A stretch of 64,000 nt of DNA, taken from NCBI RefSeq assembly GCF_900110375.1, contig NZ_FODN01000001.1:124001-188000 (forward strand). The letters are read 5' to 3'. Source of the DNA: Flavobacterium sinopsychrotolerans. Lineage in GTDB: Bacteria > Bacteroidota > Bacteroidia > Flavobacteriales > Flavobacteriaceae. Shown here in pieces: positions 16,701 through 27,322 of this stretch (the stretch's first letter is position 1; each line of letters starts with the position of its first letter). The notes under the pieces were generated by a model. It was not told the origin of the DNA. It saw only the letters and a list, made by a program, of their open reading frames with translations, and ran no database searches. Position numbers and translations under genes: made by a program.

Positions 16701-18175
16701 CTAAAATTCTTTTCGTAATATTTTTCTTTTGTAGAAGATATAATTACACCGTTACTAACCGAAGAGTGAATAAACTTAATTTCACCTTCGCAAACTTCAA
16801 CAACCATACCCACGTGGTTGATTTGGCTTCTGCCGTTAGTCTTAAAGAAAATCAAATCACCTTTTTGGGCTTCTTCTGTATTGACTTTGGTCCCAAAACC
16901 AGACTGTTCACGTGATGTCCTAGGAAGTTTAATATCAAATGCGCCAAAAGTAGTACACATTAAACCTGAACAATCAAACCCGGATTTTGTAGTTCCTCCG
17001 GTACGATAACGCGATCCTATATTCTCTGAAGCACGTTCTATCAATTGATCTAAAAAATCATGATCAAAAGTTGGTTTTGCAAAATTATTAAATTCAGTCT
17101 TGTTAGTTATAATTCCACTATCAGAATCTTTACTTATAGCAATGCTTTTTTGTGCAGGCAAATTATTCACACGAATATTCAATTTATAGCCTATAGGAAG
17201 TCTATTCTTAATACCTGGATTTTGTTTTTCTAATTCCTGTACGGAAATTCCATATTGTTTTGCAATGGCATATTTAGTTTCTTTTGGCAATACTTCGCGA
17301 ACAATCTCGGAGGTAACAGCATTTTCGACTGTATTAGTTTGAGAAATTATGGTGTTGTCTACGGTTTCAACATCCGTTTTTTGTTCAGAAATTACGGAAT
17401 TTTCTAAATTTGGTAAAATGGTGTTTGATTGGGAGGTAATTGCAATTTCTTCTTTTTTAGGAAACTCTTTGCTTTCTTGAATGATGTCTTTTATTTCGAT
17501 GGTTGCAGATGTATTTGCAGGAATAGTGATTTGCTGACCTGCTCTAAGCGCTTTACCTTCTAATGTTGGATTTGCTCTGTCTAATTCCTTAACAGCGATT
17601 CCGTATTGTTTTGCAATAGAATATTTCGTTTCCTTTGGCAAAACTTTCCTCCTGATTTCCTCTGTCGTTGGGCTTACAGCTTCACTTGGTTTAGGGACAA
17701 TTTCTAATTCCTTTTTCGGGGAAGTTTGATTTGATGGAGAAACTGATGAAGACTCAGTTGTTGAAGATGCATTTCCAGGTATAACAATTTTTTGACCAAT
17801 TCTCAATCCGGATGATTCTATTGCCGGATTAGCCTGATTCAATTCTTTTAAACTAATTCTGTATATTTTTGCAATTCCGTAAAGTGTTTCTTTAGGCTGT
17901 ACTTCATGCTCTTTTCCAGAATAATTTGTGGCAATTTTAGAATTTGTATTTTTTGTAGATGAACTAGGAATCAATAAAATAGAATTGAGTTTTAAAAGAT
18001 TTTTAGCTTTTGGATTTAATTTTAGAATAGCACTTTGTTTAACTTCATATTTCTCAGCTATGCTAGAAATAGTTTCTCCTTTTACAATGGTGTGCTTCGT
18101 GATATTTTCCTGAGAAAAAAGAACGATACTATTCAATAAAAACAATGTTACAATTAATCTTAAACTCATATTCAT
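16676..18175 (-). CDS. LysM-repeat NlpC/P60 peptidoglycan endopeptidase
   Basis: The 499-residue exported protein has a signal peptide (about 1-22) and four LysM peptidoglycan-binding repeats (28-70, 89-133, 175-219, 292-336), separated by serine/threonine/glutamate-rich linkers. A C-terminal NlpC/P60 cysteine peptidase domain (about 375-499) follows, with nucleophile C402 in F-D-C-S-G-L, H454 in I-N-H-V-G-M-V and H470. It should cleave stem peptides in the cell wall. Repeats 3 and 4 share the same L-P-K-E-T-K-Y-[SA]-I-A-K-Q-Y-G-I core, which points to recent internal duplication. It appears monocistronic. Confidence 0.93.
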   Translation of the reverse strand: MNMSLRLIVTLFLLNSIVLFSQENITKHTIVKGETISSIAEKYEVKQSAILKLNPKAKNLLKLNSILLIPSSSTKNTNSKIATNYSGKEHEVQPKETLYGIAKIYRISLKELNQANPAIESSGLRIGQKIVIPGNASSTTESSSVSPSNQTSPKKELEIVPKPSEAVSPTTEEIRRKVLPKETKYSIAKQYGIAVKELDRANPTLEGKALRAGQQITIPANTSATIEIKDIIQESKEFPKKEEIAITSQSNTILPNLENSVISEQKTDVETVDNTIISQTNTVENAVTSEIVREVLPKETKYAIAKQYGISVQELEKQNPGIKNRLPIGYKLNIRVNNLPAQKSIAISKDSDSGIITNKTEFNNFAKPTFDHDFLDQLIERASENIGSRYRTGGTTKSGFDCSGLMCTTFGAFDIKLPRTSREQSGFGTKVNTEEAQKGDLIFFKTNGRSQINHVGMVVEVCEGEIKFIHSSVSNGVIISSTKEKYYEKNFSQINRVVQ

Positions 18176-18671
18176 TTATTTCAAATTACTTACCCCATTT
18201 TATTCTACACAGCGATTTCGGGATATAATTATTAAATCTCGCTATGGGTTGCTTTTTACTGTTCTATTCAAAAAATTGTAAAAAAATTCCTTATCTCTTT
18301 CAAAAAAAGAGGTTCAGCATGTGTTCATTTTAAATTCTAGTTGATTTTTATTTCAATTGCAAAAACAGCTGAAATAGTAATGCCGTACAATCCTACTTTG
18401 TATTGTTGGGCTGAAAATAAAAATTATAAAGAAAATTGATTCTAAAAACAATCATAAAAGGCTTCTTTAAAAAATTAAATTTTCTGAAAAGCTAATATAA
18501 ATGATTTAATCAAAAAACACAGTCTTTTTTTTAATTTTAACGTTCAAAAAACAAAATTTAGCCTTTTTTTTTGAATTTCGCCCCTATTTTCAGCTTTAGT
18601 CTCTTTTCTTTTTCGAAATTTTTTTTCGTTCCAAATCAACAAATGCGAATTGAAATTCTGATTTTTGATTT

Positions 18672-18757
18672 GTAGCCCTGATGTGAGTGGAAAGCCTTTT
18701 GAAGCGGAATTGGCTATTTTTCCTGAGAAAAAGTTTGTAGCACAGAGCAGGATTAGC
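18672..18757. repeat. Dispersed palindromic intergenic element, copy 3
   Basis: The core AGTGGAAAGCCTTTT (18686-18700) matches copy 4 (49166-49180, reverse) at 14 of 15 bases. The ends, TGTAGCCCTGAT and AGCAGGATTAGC, form an imperfect inverted repeat. The element lies in a 721-base spacer between the divergent NlpC/P60 and Kelch genes; no gene or other structure is seen in the remainder, which is very AT-rich. Confidence 0.5.
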
Positions 18758-18896
18758 TTTTTAAAAAAGACTTTTTCAATAACTCATTATAAACAAATCA
18801 ATAAATTCCTGCTAAAAATTAGTCACGCAAAACGCGTATTACTTGAAAAATAAGAGTAATTTTAAACTATTAACAAGCTCTAAATAAAAATATACT

Positions 18897-20240
18897 TTGA
18901 AAAAAATAATTTTAATTTTATTTTTCTATCCGATATTTTCCTTTGCACAAAATATAAAAGGTAGTGTAATGGATAAAAAAAGTAATCTGCCCATTGAAGA
19001 TGTTAATGTATTGCTCACGCAATTTAACACGAGTACCTTAACTGATGAAAAGGGAAAATTTAATCTAAACATTCCTAAAGAATTCCAAGAAAAAGATTCA
19101 ATATCCTTTTCTCACATTAGATACACCTCAAAAAACATTAGCCTCTCTCAATTGCAGAAAAATGAATTTTCGATTTTTCTCAATGAAAAAATAGAATATT
19201 TAGACGGCCTTACGCTTTCCGCGAATAAACAATTAAAATCAAAAATAGCCTTTAGAAAATTAGCCGCTGCAAAATATGCGATCTCAGCTTTTGGCTCAAT
19301 TTTAAAAGACAACAAAATCTATGTGATTGGAGGTGACGCTTCGTCTAAAACCGACGCTTGGAAAAAAGTCCAATATGAAAAGCCCGATCCTACAATGGAA
19401 GACTACCTTAGAGAACTCAGTTTTCAATTTTCAGGCCAATCGTATAAAGGAAACCTACTGATTTATGACATAAAAACAGATAAATGGGAAATCTCTAAAA
19501 TAAAATTTAGAAAAAGAGCCTATCATAATTTAAACGAATACAACGACAAAATTTATGTTCTGGGAGGCAAAAAAATTTCAGTAAATGGAGTATTTGAATA
19601 TCTGGATGATAAAATTGAAGTGTATGATATAAGCAAAAACACCATTATCGTTGACAATACTAATCCTCATCAGGCTTCCGAATTTGCTTCGTTTACCCAT
19701 AAAAGCACCATAATTATTATGGGGGGCTCTATAAAAATGAAAGAAAGTGGATCAAAAGAATACTCTAATAAAGTTCATTCCTATGATATAAATTCTGGCT
19801 ATTGGTATGAATTAGCAAATATGCCCACAGCTAAAGAAACCAACGGAATCCTGATTAAAGACAAAATATATCTGATTGGAGGTTTTAACACAAAACCCTT
19901 GTCAGCGGTGGAAAGTTTTGATTTACTCACCGAAAAATGGAAAACGGAAGGCGAGTTGTTTTTTGGAGTAAGAAATCCTGCAATTACTCAAAACGATGGA
20001 ATAATATACTTTTTTGAAAACGAAAAAATATACACCTACAATACAATCACAAAACAACTAAAGGAATACTTAATCAATTTACCTATGAAAGCCTCCAAGC
20101 TTTATTTTTCGGAAAACAAATTGTATTTACTTGGCGGCTACATTGAAAACTATTATTCTAAATATCCTTCGCCTAATCTTTTCAGCATTGACATCAATGA
20201 ATTTGAAAATACAAAACCAAACAGGTCGAAATTTTTATAA
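18897..20240 (+). CDS. Exported Kelch-repeat protein with carboxypeptidase-like N-terminal domain
   Basis: The 447-residue protein begins with a signal peptide (M-K-K-I-I-L-I-L-F-F, TTG start codon at 18897). A carboxypeptidase-regulatory-like beta-sandwich domain (about 20-105; K-G-S-V-M-D-K-K-S-N-L-P-I-E-D-V-N-V) is the type common on Bacteroidota surface proteins. From about 125 to 440 there are Kelch beta-propeller blades, marked by repeated I-Y-V-I-G-G, I-Y-V-L-G-G and I-Y-L-I-G-G strands. Kelch propellers bind proteins or sugars. No catalytic residues are evident. It is monocistronic and preceded by repeat copy 3. Confidence 0.8.
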   Translation: MKKIILILFFYPIFSFAQNIKGSVMDKKSNLPIEDVNVLLTQFNTSTLTDEKGKFNLNIPKEFQEKDSISFSHIRYTSKNISLSQLQKNEFSIFLNEKIEYLDGLTLSANKQLKSKIAFRKLAAAKYAISAFGSILKDNKIYVIGGDASSKTDAWKKVQYEKPDPTMEDYLRELSFQFSGQSYKGNLLIYDIKTDKWEISKIKFRKRAYHNLNEYNDKIYVLGGKKISVNGVFEYLDDKIEVYDISKNTIIVDNTNPHQASEFASFTHKSTIIIMGGSIKMKESGSKEYSNKVHSYDINSGYWYELANMPTAKETNGILIKDKIYLIGGFNTKPLSAVESFDLLTEKWKTEGELFFGVRNPAITQNDGIIYFFENEKIYTYNTITKQLKEYLINLPMKASKLYFSENKLYLLGGYIENYYSKYPSPNLFSIDINEFENTKPNRSKFL

Positions 20241-20399
20241 ATTCTTAATTTACGAATAAAAAACCCACCTTATTTGACATAAGGTCACTCCATTTTATTT
20301 TCATGTCCCGTCCTGAAATAGCGATACACAAAACAGATCGTTATGGAAGAAAACATTAATTATGTAAAGTGTACTCAAAAGGACTAGACATCATTCAAA

Positions 20400-20692
20400 T
20401 CACGTATGAACAACATCACTCCACTTTTCAGCAAGTTTAGTGAGGTTAGCTCGCATTAAATCATCAGGAGTCATCGCTATTCTAAACTCGCAATTGGCTT
20501 CAAAATTTAAAAGCCAAGGTTTAGTATAGATAGAATTGCAGATGCATCAGGAACTTCAACTACCATAATAGCGCCTCGATGACCGTCTTGTTCGGAAAAA
20601 TAAACACTCTCTGGTTTGATACCATCAATCACTCGACTGATTATTTCGCCAGCTGTTACTATTATTATCAACATTTTAACTTCAATTAACAT
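20400..20692 (-). pseudogene. Frameshifted small protein (about 97 residues)
   Basis: The frame from the ATG at 20692 reads M-L-I-E-V-K-M-L-I-I-I-V-T-A-G-E-I to P-D-A-S-A-I-L-S-I-L and then stops. One base earlier in register the sequence continues K-P-W-L-L-N-F-E-A-N-C-E-F-R-I-A-M-T-P and on through D-D-L-M-R-A-N-L-T-K-L-A-E-K-W-S to a stop at 20400. A single missing base near 20515-20522 explains both. The restored protein resembles a family of small uncharacterised proteins of about 95 residues; a dimeric alpha-beta barrel fold is only a guess. The gene is either dead or carries a sequencing error. Confidence 0.6.
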
Positions 20693-20740
20693 GGTCTTAA
20701 AAAATAAATATTGTTCTTCGAAGAAAACCCATAAAACGAA

Positions 20741-20768
20741 AAAACTCCCAAGTTTCCTTGAGAGTTTT
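20741..20768 (-). terminator. Intrinsic terminator of the mitochondrial-type aconitase gene
   Basis: Twelve-base arms (20741-20752 and 20757-20768, one G-U pair) with a 4-base loop lie just past the aconitase stop. A T-rich tract follows on the minus strand. Confidence 0.7.
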
Positions 20769-20789
20769 AGAAATATATTATTGAAATGC

Positions 20790-23057
20790 TTACGCTTTTC
20801 CAGCAGCAGCAATCAAGTTTAATGCTGAACCAGCAACGAACCAACCAATTTGTCCTTCGTTATAGGTATGGTTTGCCAAGATCATATCTTTGGTTCCATC
20901 AGCGTGAACGAATTCTAATGTTAATGGCTTTCCTGGAGCAAAATCAACTAAATCTGTGAAGTTGATCGTGTCATCTTCTTGAATTTTTTCGTAATCAGCT
21001 TCATTTGCAAATGTCAATCCTAAAAGACCTTGTTTTTTAAGGTTTGTTTCGTGGATACGCGCAAATGATTTTACCAATACCGCTTTCACACCTAGGAAAC
21101 GAGGCTCCATAGCAGCATGTTCACGAGAAGATCCTTCTCCGTAGTTATGATCTCCCACCACAATTGAAGGAACACCGGCTGCTTTGTAAGCACGTGCTAC
21201 AGCAGGAACTGCATCGTAAGTACCAGTCAACTGATTTTTCACTGTATTTGGTTTTTGATTGAATGCATTGATAGCACCAATCAACATATTATTAGAAATA
21301 TTATCTAAATGTCCACGGAAACGCAACCATGGTCCAGCCATAGAGATGTGATCTGTTGTACATTTTCCGAAAGCTTTGATCAATAATTTAGCACCTGTAA
21401 TGTTTTTCCCATCCCAAGGTAAGAATGGCGCTAATAATTGTAATCTTTCTGAAGTTTCACTAACCGCGATTTGAACACCTGAACCATCTTCTGCCGGTGC
21501 TTGAAAACCCGGGTCTTCAGCATCAAATCCGTTTTTCGGCAATTCGTCGCCTGTTGGCACTTCTAACATCACTTCTTCACCATCTTCGTTTATTAAGGCA
21601 TCCGTCAACGGATTGAAACTTAAATCTCCGGCAATTGCCAAAGCCGTTACCAATTCCGGTGAACCTACGAAAGCCAAAGTGTTTGGATTTCCATCGGCAC
21701 GTTTGGAGAAGTTACGGTTGAAAGAGTGAACGATTGTGTTGCGTTCTTCTTTTTCTGCTCCTTCTCTATCCCACATTCCGATACATGGTCCGCACGCATT
21801 CGCAAATACCGTCGCACCAATCTTATCGAAAGTATCGATAAAACCGTCACGCTCGATTGTATAACGAACCACCTCAGAACCTGGAGTGATAGTGAATTTT
21901 GATTTTAATTTTAATTTTTTGTCGGTGACTTGTTTGGCTATTGAAGCTGCGCGAGCGATGTCTTCGTAAGAAGAGTTCGTACAAGAACCAATCAAACCTA
22001 CTTCAATTTTCAAAGGCCAGTTGTTTTTGATAGCTTCCTCTTTCATTTTTGAAATTGGAGTCGCTAAATCCGGAGTATAAGGACCGTTCAAATGTGGCTC
22101 TAATTCGTCTAAGTTGATTTCAATTACTTGATCAAAATACAATTCTGGATTAGCATAAACTTCCGCATCACCTGTTAAATATGGAGCAATTTTATCAGCT
22201 GCATCTGCAACATCAGCTCTATTTGTAGAACGCAAATAACGGCCCATGGAATCATCATAACCAAATGTAGAAGTTGTAGCACCAATTTCGGCACCCATAT
22301 TACAGATTGTTCCTTTTCCAGTACAAGACATAGAAGTTGCGCCTTCTCCAAAATATTCAACGATAGCTCCTGTTCCACCTTTGACAGTAAGAATTCCTGC
22401 TACTTTAAGGATAACGTCTTTTGGAGCTGTCCAACCGGAAAGTTTTCCAGTTAATTTTACTCCAATTAATTTAGGAAATTTTAATTCCCAAGCCATTCCT
22501 GACATAACATCAACGGCATCTGCACCACCAACACCAATGGCTACCATTCCTAAACCACCTGCGTTTACAGTATGAGAGTCAGTACCAATCATCATTCCAC
22601 CTGGAAAAGCATAGTTTTCCAAAACTACTTGGTGAATAATTCCTGCTCCTGGTTTCCAGAAACCAATTCCGTATTTATTAGATACTGAAGAAAGAAATTC
22701 AAACACTTCATTACTTTGTGTTTTTGCTCTGGCCAAATCGGTTACTGCATCAACTTTAGCTTGAATCAAGTGATCACAGTGTACTGTTGTAGGAACAGCC
22801 ACTTTAGATTTACCTGCATGCATGAATTGCAACAATGCCATTTGAGCCGTTGCATCTTGACAAGCAACTCTGTCCGGAGCAAAATCAACATAATCCGCAC
22901 CTCTTACAAAAGCCTTTGACGGCATTCCATCCCAAAGGTGGTTGTATAAAATTTTCTCTGTTAAAGTAAGTGGCCGACCAACTATCTCACGTGCTTTGTC
23001 CACACGAGATGTCATATTTGTGTACACTTTTTTAATCATTTCAATATCAAAAGCCAT
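20790..23057 (-). CDS. acnA: Aconitate hydratase, mitochondrial type
   Basis: It isomerises citrate to isocitrate in the TCA cycle, in the cytosol, using a 4Fe-4S cluster. Cluster ligands are C359 (G-S-C-T-N-S-S), C422 and C425 (A-C-G-P-C-I-G-M-W). The 755-residue length and the segment [13 protein letters not shown] (158-170) mark the mitochondrial-type aconitase rather than the longer IRP1-like AcnA. It follows a second, unrelated-type aconitase gene (AcnB) on the same strand, but a hairpin terminator lies between them. The gene symbol is the customary one for this position and not strictly diagnostic. Confidence 0.93.
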   Translation of the reverse strand: MAFDIEMIKKVYTNMTSRVDKAREIVGRPLTLTEKILYNHLWDGMPSKAFVRGADYVDFAPDRVACQDATAQMALLQFMHAGKSKVAVPTTVHCDHLIQAKVDAVTDLARAKTQSNEVFEFLSSVSNKYGIGFWKPGAGIIHQVVLENYAFPGGMMIGTDSHTVNAGGLGMVAIGVGGADAVDVMSGMAWELKFPKLIGVKLTGKLSGWTAPKDVILKVAGILTVKGGTGAIVEYFGEGATSMSCTGKGTICNMGAEIGATTSTFGYDDSMGRYLRSTNRADVADAADKIAPYLTGDAEVYANPELYFDQVIEINLDELEPHLNGPYTPDLATPISKMKEEAIKNNWPLKIEVGLIGSCTNSSYEDIARAASIAKQVTDKKLKLKSKFTITPGSEVVRYTIERDGFIDTFDKIGATVFANACGPCIGMWDREGAEKEERNTIVHSFNRNFSKRADGNPNTLAFVGSPELVTALAIAGDLSFNPLTDALINEDGEEVMLEVPTGDELPKNGFDAEDPGFQAPAEDGSGVQIAVSETSERLQLLAPFLPWDGKNITGAKLLIKAFGKCTTDHISMAGPWLRFRGHLDNISNNMLIGAINAFNQKPNTVKNQLTGTYDAVPAVARAYKAAGVPSIVVGDHNYGEGSSREHAAMEPRFLGVKAVLVKSFARIHETNLKKQGLLGLTFANEADYEKIQEDDTINFTDLVDFAPGKPLTLEFVHADGTKDMILANHTYNEGQIGWFVAGSALNLIAAAGKA

Positions 23058-23123
23058 AAGATTTATATATAATTGTTACTATTTTATTTTAGACATACAA
23101 GATACAAAAAAATAGAGTATAAA

Positions 23124-23153
23124 AAAAGCCTGAGTCATTAGACACAGGCTTTT
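23124..23153 (-). terminator. Intrinsic terminator of acnB
   Basis: Thirteen-base arms (23124-23136 and 23141-23153, one mismatch) with loop ATTA are followed on the minus strand by a T-run. It separates acnB from the second aconitase gene. Confidence 0.8.
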
Positions 23154-23179
23154 AAACTATAATTAACTAATTATGTGAA

Positions 23180-25951
23180 TTATTTAACTAATAACTTATG
23201 AGAAGGCGCAAACTTAGTCAGATTGATCCCTTCCACTGCTGTTTTATATTCTTCTATTGTTGGCGTTCTACCAAGGATTGTAGATAAAACCACAACTGGT
23301 GTAGAGGAAAGTAATGACTCTCCCTTTTTACCCTCAGCATCTTCAACAACTCTTCCTTGGAAAAGACGAGTAGATGTTGCCATCACAGTATCTCCTTTAG
23401 CAGCTTTTTCTTGGTTACCCATACAAAGATTACAACCTGGACGTTCTAAGTACAACATGTTTTCGTATGAAGTACGCGCTGCGCCTTTAGGAACATTATC
23501 GTCAAATTCGAAACCAGAGTATTTTTGTAAAATTTCCCAGTCACCTTCTGCTTTTAATTCATCAACAATATTATAAGTAGGAGGAGCTACAACTAGCGGC
23601 GCTTTGAACTCTACTTTACCTTCTTGCTCATCTATATTTTTAAGCATTTGAGCAAGGATTTTCATATCACCCTTGTGAACCATGCACGATCCAATAAATC
23701 CAAGATCTACTTTTTTCACACCGCCATAAAAAGAAAGTGGTCTGATTGTATCGTGAGTATATCGTTTAGAAACATCTGCATTATTCACATCTGGATCAGC
23801 AATCATTGGCTCTGCTATTACATCCAAATCAACAACTACTTCAGCGTAATACTTCGCATTTGCATCTGGTCTTAAAGCTGGTTTTTCACCTGAAATAATT
23901 TCAGCGATTCTCTTATCAGCAATAGCAATCAATCCTTTCAGCACTTCATTTTTGTTATCCATTCCTTTATCGATCATGATCTGAATTCTACCTTTTGCCA
24001 TCTCTAATGACTCAATCAAAGTATAATCTTCAGAAATACAGATAGAAGCTTTTGCTTTCATTTCTGCAGTCCAGTCTGTAAACGTAAAGGCTTGATCCGC
24101 ATTAAGAGTTCCTAAGTGAACCTCAATAATTCTTCCTTGGAATACATTCTCTCCACCAAATGTTTTAAGCATCTGAGATTGTGTAGCATGCACCACATCA
24201 CGGAAATCCATGTACCCTTTCATATCTCCTTTGAATGTTACCTTTACAGATTCTGGAATTGGCATTGAAGCTTCTCCAGTAGCCAATGCAAGAGCAACTG
24301 TTCCTGAGTCTGCACCAAAAGCAACACCTTTAGACATTCTTGTATGAGAGTCACCACCGATGATGATAGCCCATTCGTTTACAGTAATATCGTTAAGTAC
24401 TTTGTGAATTACATCAGTCATTGCATGATAAACGCCTTTTGGGTCACGAGCTGTGATCAAACCGAAGTCGTTCATGAATTTCATTAATCTTGGAATATTG
24501 GCTTTAGATTTATTATCCCAAACTGAAGCAGTATGACAACCCGATTGATAAGCACCATCAACGATTGGCGAAATCACAGTAGCAGCCATAGACTCTAATT
24601 CCTGTGAAGTCATCAAACCAGTTGTATCTTGCGAACCAACAATATTTACGGTAACACGAACATCTGAACCAGCGTGTAAAACTTTACCTGGAGTTGAACC
24701 AACTGCGTTTTTATTAAATATTTTTTCCACTGCTGTAAGACCCTGTCCTTCAACAGAAACCTCTTTTGACGGAGCGTATACAGGTACAATATCTACACCA
24801 AGAGTCTTTGATGCAAATGTTTGCAATTTTTTTCCAAATACAATTGCGTAAGACCCACCCGCTTTTATAAATTCAATTTTCTGAGGCGTAAATGCCTTAG
24901 AAATATCAATCAATTCTTTATCTCCGTTATAAAGTTTCTTTTTCTTTGTGTTGATTGTAAGAACAGTACCAGTAGCAACAGAATACACTTCCTCAAGAAT
25001 AGGGTCACCGCTTTCATTACGAAGAACGTTACCATTTTCATCTGATTTTTTCACCCAGTTTTTAAGATCCAAACCAATACCACCAGTAACATCTACAGTC
25101 GTAAGGAAAATTGGAGAAATTCCGTTTGTTCCTGCAACTATTGGAGCAAAGTTTACAAACGGAACATAAGGACTTGCTTGTTTACCAGTCCAAAGAGCTA
25201 CGTTGTTTACACCTGACATTCTTGAAGAACCAACTCCCATTGTACCTTTTTCAGCAATTAACATTACCGATTTGTCTGGATGTTGTGCTTGTAATGCTTT
25301 AATTTCGGCTTGCGCTTCAGGTGTAATCATACATTTACCGTGCAATTCACGATCTGAACGTGAGTGTGCCTGGTTTCCTGGAGAAAGTAAGTCGGTTGAA
25401 ATATCTCCTTCACCAGCAATAAAAGTAATTACTTTAATTTCCTCTGCTATTTCTGGTAATTTAGTAAAGAACTCAGCCTTAGCATAGCTCTCTAAAATTT
25501 CTTTTGCTATTTCATTACCGCTTTTTAATGCATTAACTAAACGATCTGTATCTGCCTCATAAAGATATACTTGTGTTTTAAGAACTTTTGCTGCTTCTTT
25601 TGCAATTGCAACATCATTTCCTAATGCCAAATCAAGAAGTACTTCAATCGAAGAACCCCCTTTCATGTGAGATAATAATTCTAAGGCAAAAGCAGGTGTA
25701 ATTTCAGCAACTACTGATTGGCCTAGAACGATTTCTTTTAAAAATTTAGCTTTTACATTAGCCGCAGGAGTAGTTCCAGGCACAACATTATAAATAAAGA
25801 AGTTAAGAGAATCTGCTCTATACTCGTTATTTAAATCTTTAATTTGCGCAATGATTTCGCTTAATAATTCAGCGCCATCAATTGGTTTAGGGTGAAGCCC
25901 TTGGCCTTTTCGTTCTTCAATCTCTTGAATGTAATCCTTATAAATATTCAT
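23180..25951 (-). CDS. acnB: Bifunctional aconitate hydratase 2 / 2-methylisocitrate dehydratase
   Basis: AcnB acts in the TCA cycle and can also dehydrate 2-methylisocitrate in propionate catabolism. The 923-residue protein has the AcnB domain order: an N-terminal HEAT-like domain (to about 160), the swivel domain, then the 4Fe-4S catalytic domains with cysteines in G-F-I-G-S-C-M-V-H-K-G and C-N-L-C-M-G-N-Q. AcnB proteins in other bacteria also bind their own mRNA when the cluster is lost. Two aconitases side by side suggest division of labour by growth phase or oxidative stress, which is inference. It is preceded by a 397-base spacer with a promoter element. Confidence 0.95.
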   Translation of the reverse strand: MNIYKDYIQEIEERKGQGLHPKPIDGAELLSEIIAQIKDLNNEYRADSLNFFIYNVVPGTTPAANVKAKFLKEIVLGQSVVAEITPAFALELLSHMKGGSSIEVLLDLALGNDVAIAKEAAKVLKTQVYLYEADTDRLVNALKSGNEIAKEILESYAKAEFFTKLPEIAEEIKVITFIAGEGDISTDLLSPGNQAHSRSDRELHGKCMITPEAQAEIKALQAQHPDKSVMLIAEKGTMGVGSSRMSGVNNVALWTGKQASPYVPFVNFAPIVAGTNGISPIFLTTVDVTGGIGLDLKNWVKKSDENGNVLRNESGDPILEEVYSVATGTVLTINTKKKKLYNGDKELIDISKAFTPQKIEFIKAGGSYAIVFGKKLQTFASKTLGVDIVPVYAPSKEVSVEGQGLTAVEKIFNKNAVGSTPGKVLHAGSDVRVTVNIVGSQDTTGLMTSQELESMAATVISPIVDGAYQSGCHTASVWDNKSKANIPRLMKFMNDFGLITARDPKGVYHAMTDVIHKVLNDITVNEWAIIIGGDSHTRMSKGVAFGADSGTVALALATGEASMPIPESVKVTFKGDMKGYMDFRDVVHATQSQMLKTFGGENVFQGRIIEVHLGTLNADQAFTFTDWTAEMKAKASICISEDYTLIESLEMAKGRIQIMIDKGMDNKNEVLKGLIAIADKRIAEIISGEKPALRPDANAKYYAEVVVDLDVIAEPMIADPDVNNADVSKRYTHDTIRPLSFYGGVKKVDLGFIGSCMVHKGDMKILAQMLKNIDEQEGKVEFKAPLVVAPPTYNIVDELKAEGDWEILQKYSGFEFDDNVPKGAARTSYENMLYLERPGCNLCMGNQEKAAKGDTVMATSTRLFQGRVVEDAEGKKGESLLSSTPVVVLSTILGRTPTIEEYKTAVEGINLTKFAPSHKLLVK

Positions 25952-25989
25952 AATAAAAGTCTTTTCTTGGTATTTTTATTTTTTCTACG

Positions 25990-25997
25990 CAAATTTA
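25990..25997 (-). promoter_or_regulatory. Putative -7 element of the acnB promoter
   Basis: On the minus strand TAAATTTG matches TAnnTTTG, 39 bases before the acnB start. The rest of the 25952-26290 spacer is AT-rich and contains a 12-base perfect palindrome TACAACGTTGTA at 26228-26239; no gene is seen. Confidence 0.5.
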
Positions 25998-26290
25998 GGA
26001 ATTAAAGCCGAGAATTAAAAAAAATATAATAGATGTAGCTTTTTCAAAAATTATTATTACAAAATAAAGAGTTTCACTGCTTTTTATTGTCAAAAATTCA
26101 ATTTTAAATTAAAATAATGAATTATCAATAATTTAAAATCTTTTCTTTGAGAAAGTTGAAATTTAATGTCACTTAGGGAGTGAGATTTTACACTACTTTG
26201 AGCTAAGAACCTTTCTAAATTATCATTTACAACGTTGTAGTTGTATTTATAAAGACTCTTTTTGGTCAAACCAACATATTAGTAAAAACA

Positions 26291-26329
26291 AGAAAGCCAA
26301 ACAGATTTTAGAAATCTGTTTGGCTTTCT
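26291..26329 (-). terminator. Intrinsic terminator of the MoxR gene
   Basis: A perfect 18-bp stem (26291-26308 and 26312-26329) with a 3-base loop lies 20 bases after the moxR stop on the minus strand. Confidence 0.85.
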
Positions 26330-26348
26330 TCCCAATATAAAAAAATTA

Positions 26349-27302
26349 TTACATTAGCTTCTGAATAATAGTTTCTTCACTAATACCTTCGGCATCGGCT
26401 TTGTAGTTCTTAATAATTCGATGACGCAAAATCCCGGTTGCCACAGCTTTTACATCTTCAATATCTGGAGAAAATTTTCCATTAAAAGCCGCATTGGCTT
26501 TCGCAGCCAAAATCAAATTCTGCGATGCTCTTGGTCCTGCTCCCCAATCCAGATAATTCTTAACAAACTCATTCGATAATGGATTATCAGGACGTGTTTT
26601 ACTAACCAATGTCACTGCATATTCAATTACATTATCCGCTACAGGAATTCTGCGAATCAAATGTTGAAAATCAATAATTTCTTGAGCAGTAAACAATGGA
26701 TTAATACTACTTTTAGCATCCGATGTTGTTCGTTTCACCACTTGAACTTCCTCTTCAAAAGAAGGATATTCTAATTTTATAGCGAACATAAATCGGTCTA
26801 ATTGAGCTTCAGGCAAAGGATATGTTCCTTCCTGTTCAATTGGATTTTGTGTCGCCAAAACAAAATAAGGCAAGTCTAATTTATAATTTTCTCCTGCTAT
26901 AGTAACAGAACGTTCCTGCATGGCTTCCAATAATGCAGCTTGCGTTTTTGGTGGAGTTCGATTTATTTCATCTGCCAAAACAATATTCGAAAAAATAGGT
27001 CCTTTTATAAATTTAAATTGACGGTTTTCATCCAATATTTCACTTCCAAGGATATCAGAAGGCATTAAATCTGGCGTGAACTGAATTCTTTTGAAATCAA
27101 GACCTAATGCCTGTGCCAGTGTATTCACCATCAAAGTCTTGGCTAATCCGGGAACACCTACCAACAAGGCATGACCACCGGAAAAAATACAAAGCAAAAT
27201 TTGGTCTACCACAGCATCCTGACCTACAATAATTTTTGCGATTTCTTTTTTTAGCTCATTCCTTTTTTGAACCAAGTTATGTATTGCTGCTACGTCTGAC
27301 AT
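26349..27302 (-). CDS. MoxR family AAA+ ATPase
   Basis: A cytosolic AAA+ ATPase of 317 residues. Walker A G-V-P-G-L-A-K-T is at 49-56, Walker B I-V-L-A-D-E-I-N at 107-114, sensor 1 is in A-T-Q-N-P-I-E-Q-E-G, and a C-terminal lid domain is complete. MoxR ATPases act as chaperones that help mature or insert partner proteins, often together with DUF58 and VWA proteins. No such partner genes are next to it here; neighbours are acnB downstream and a SurA-like gene upstream, both behind terminators. Its client therefore cannot be named. Confidence 0.92.
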   Translation of the reverse strand: MSDVAAIHNLVQKRNELKKEIAKIIVGQDAVVDQILLCIFSGGHALLVGVPGLAKTLMVNTLAQALGLDFKRIQFTPDLMPSDILGSEILDENRQFKFIKGPIFSNIVLADEINRTPPKTQAALLEAMQERSVTIAGENYKLDLPYFVLATQNPIEQEGTYPLPEAQLDRFMFAIKLEYPSFEEEVQVVKRTTSDAKSSINPLFTAQEIIDFQHLIRRIPVADNVIEYAVTLVSKTRPDNPLSNEFVKNYLDWGAGPRASQNLILAAKANAAFNGKFSPDIEDVKAVATGILRHRIIKNYKADAEGISEETIIQKLM

Positions 27303-27322
27303 TTATAAAAGTATTTAAAATT

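Noticed and set aside
18665-18853. Plus-strand open frame of 62 codons
   Set aside because: It is produced by repeat copy 3 and flanking AT-rich DNA; no start signal or protein-like pattern is seen.
20267-20285. Hairpin ACCTTAT / ATAAGGT after the Kelch gene as a terminator
   Set aside because: The stem is only 7 bp and is not followed directly by a T-run.
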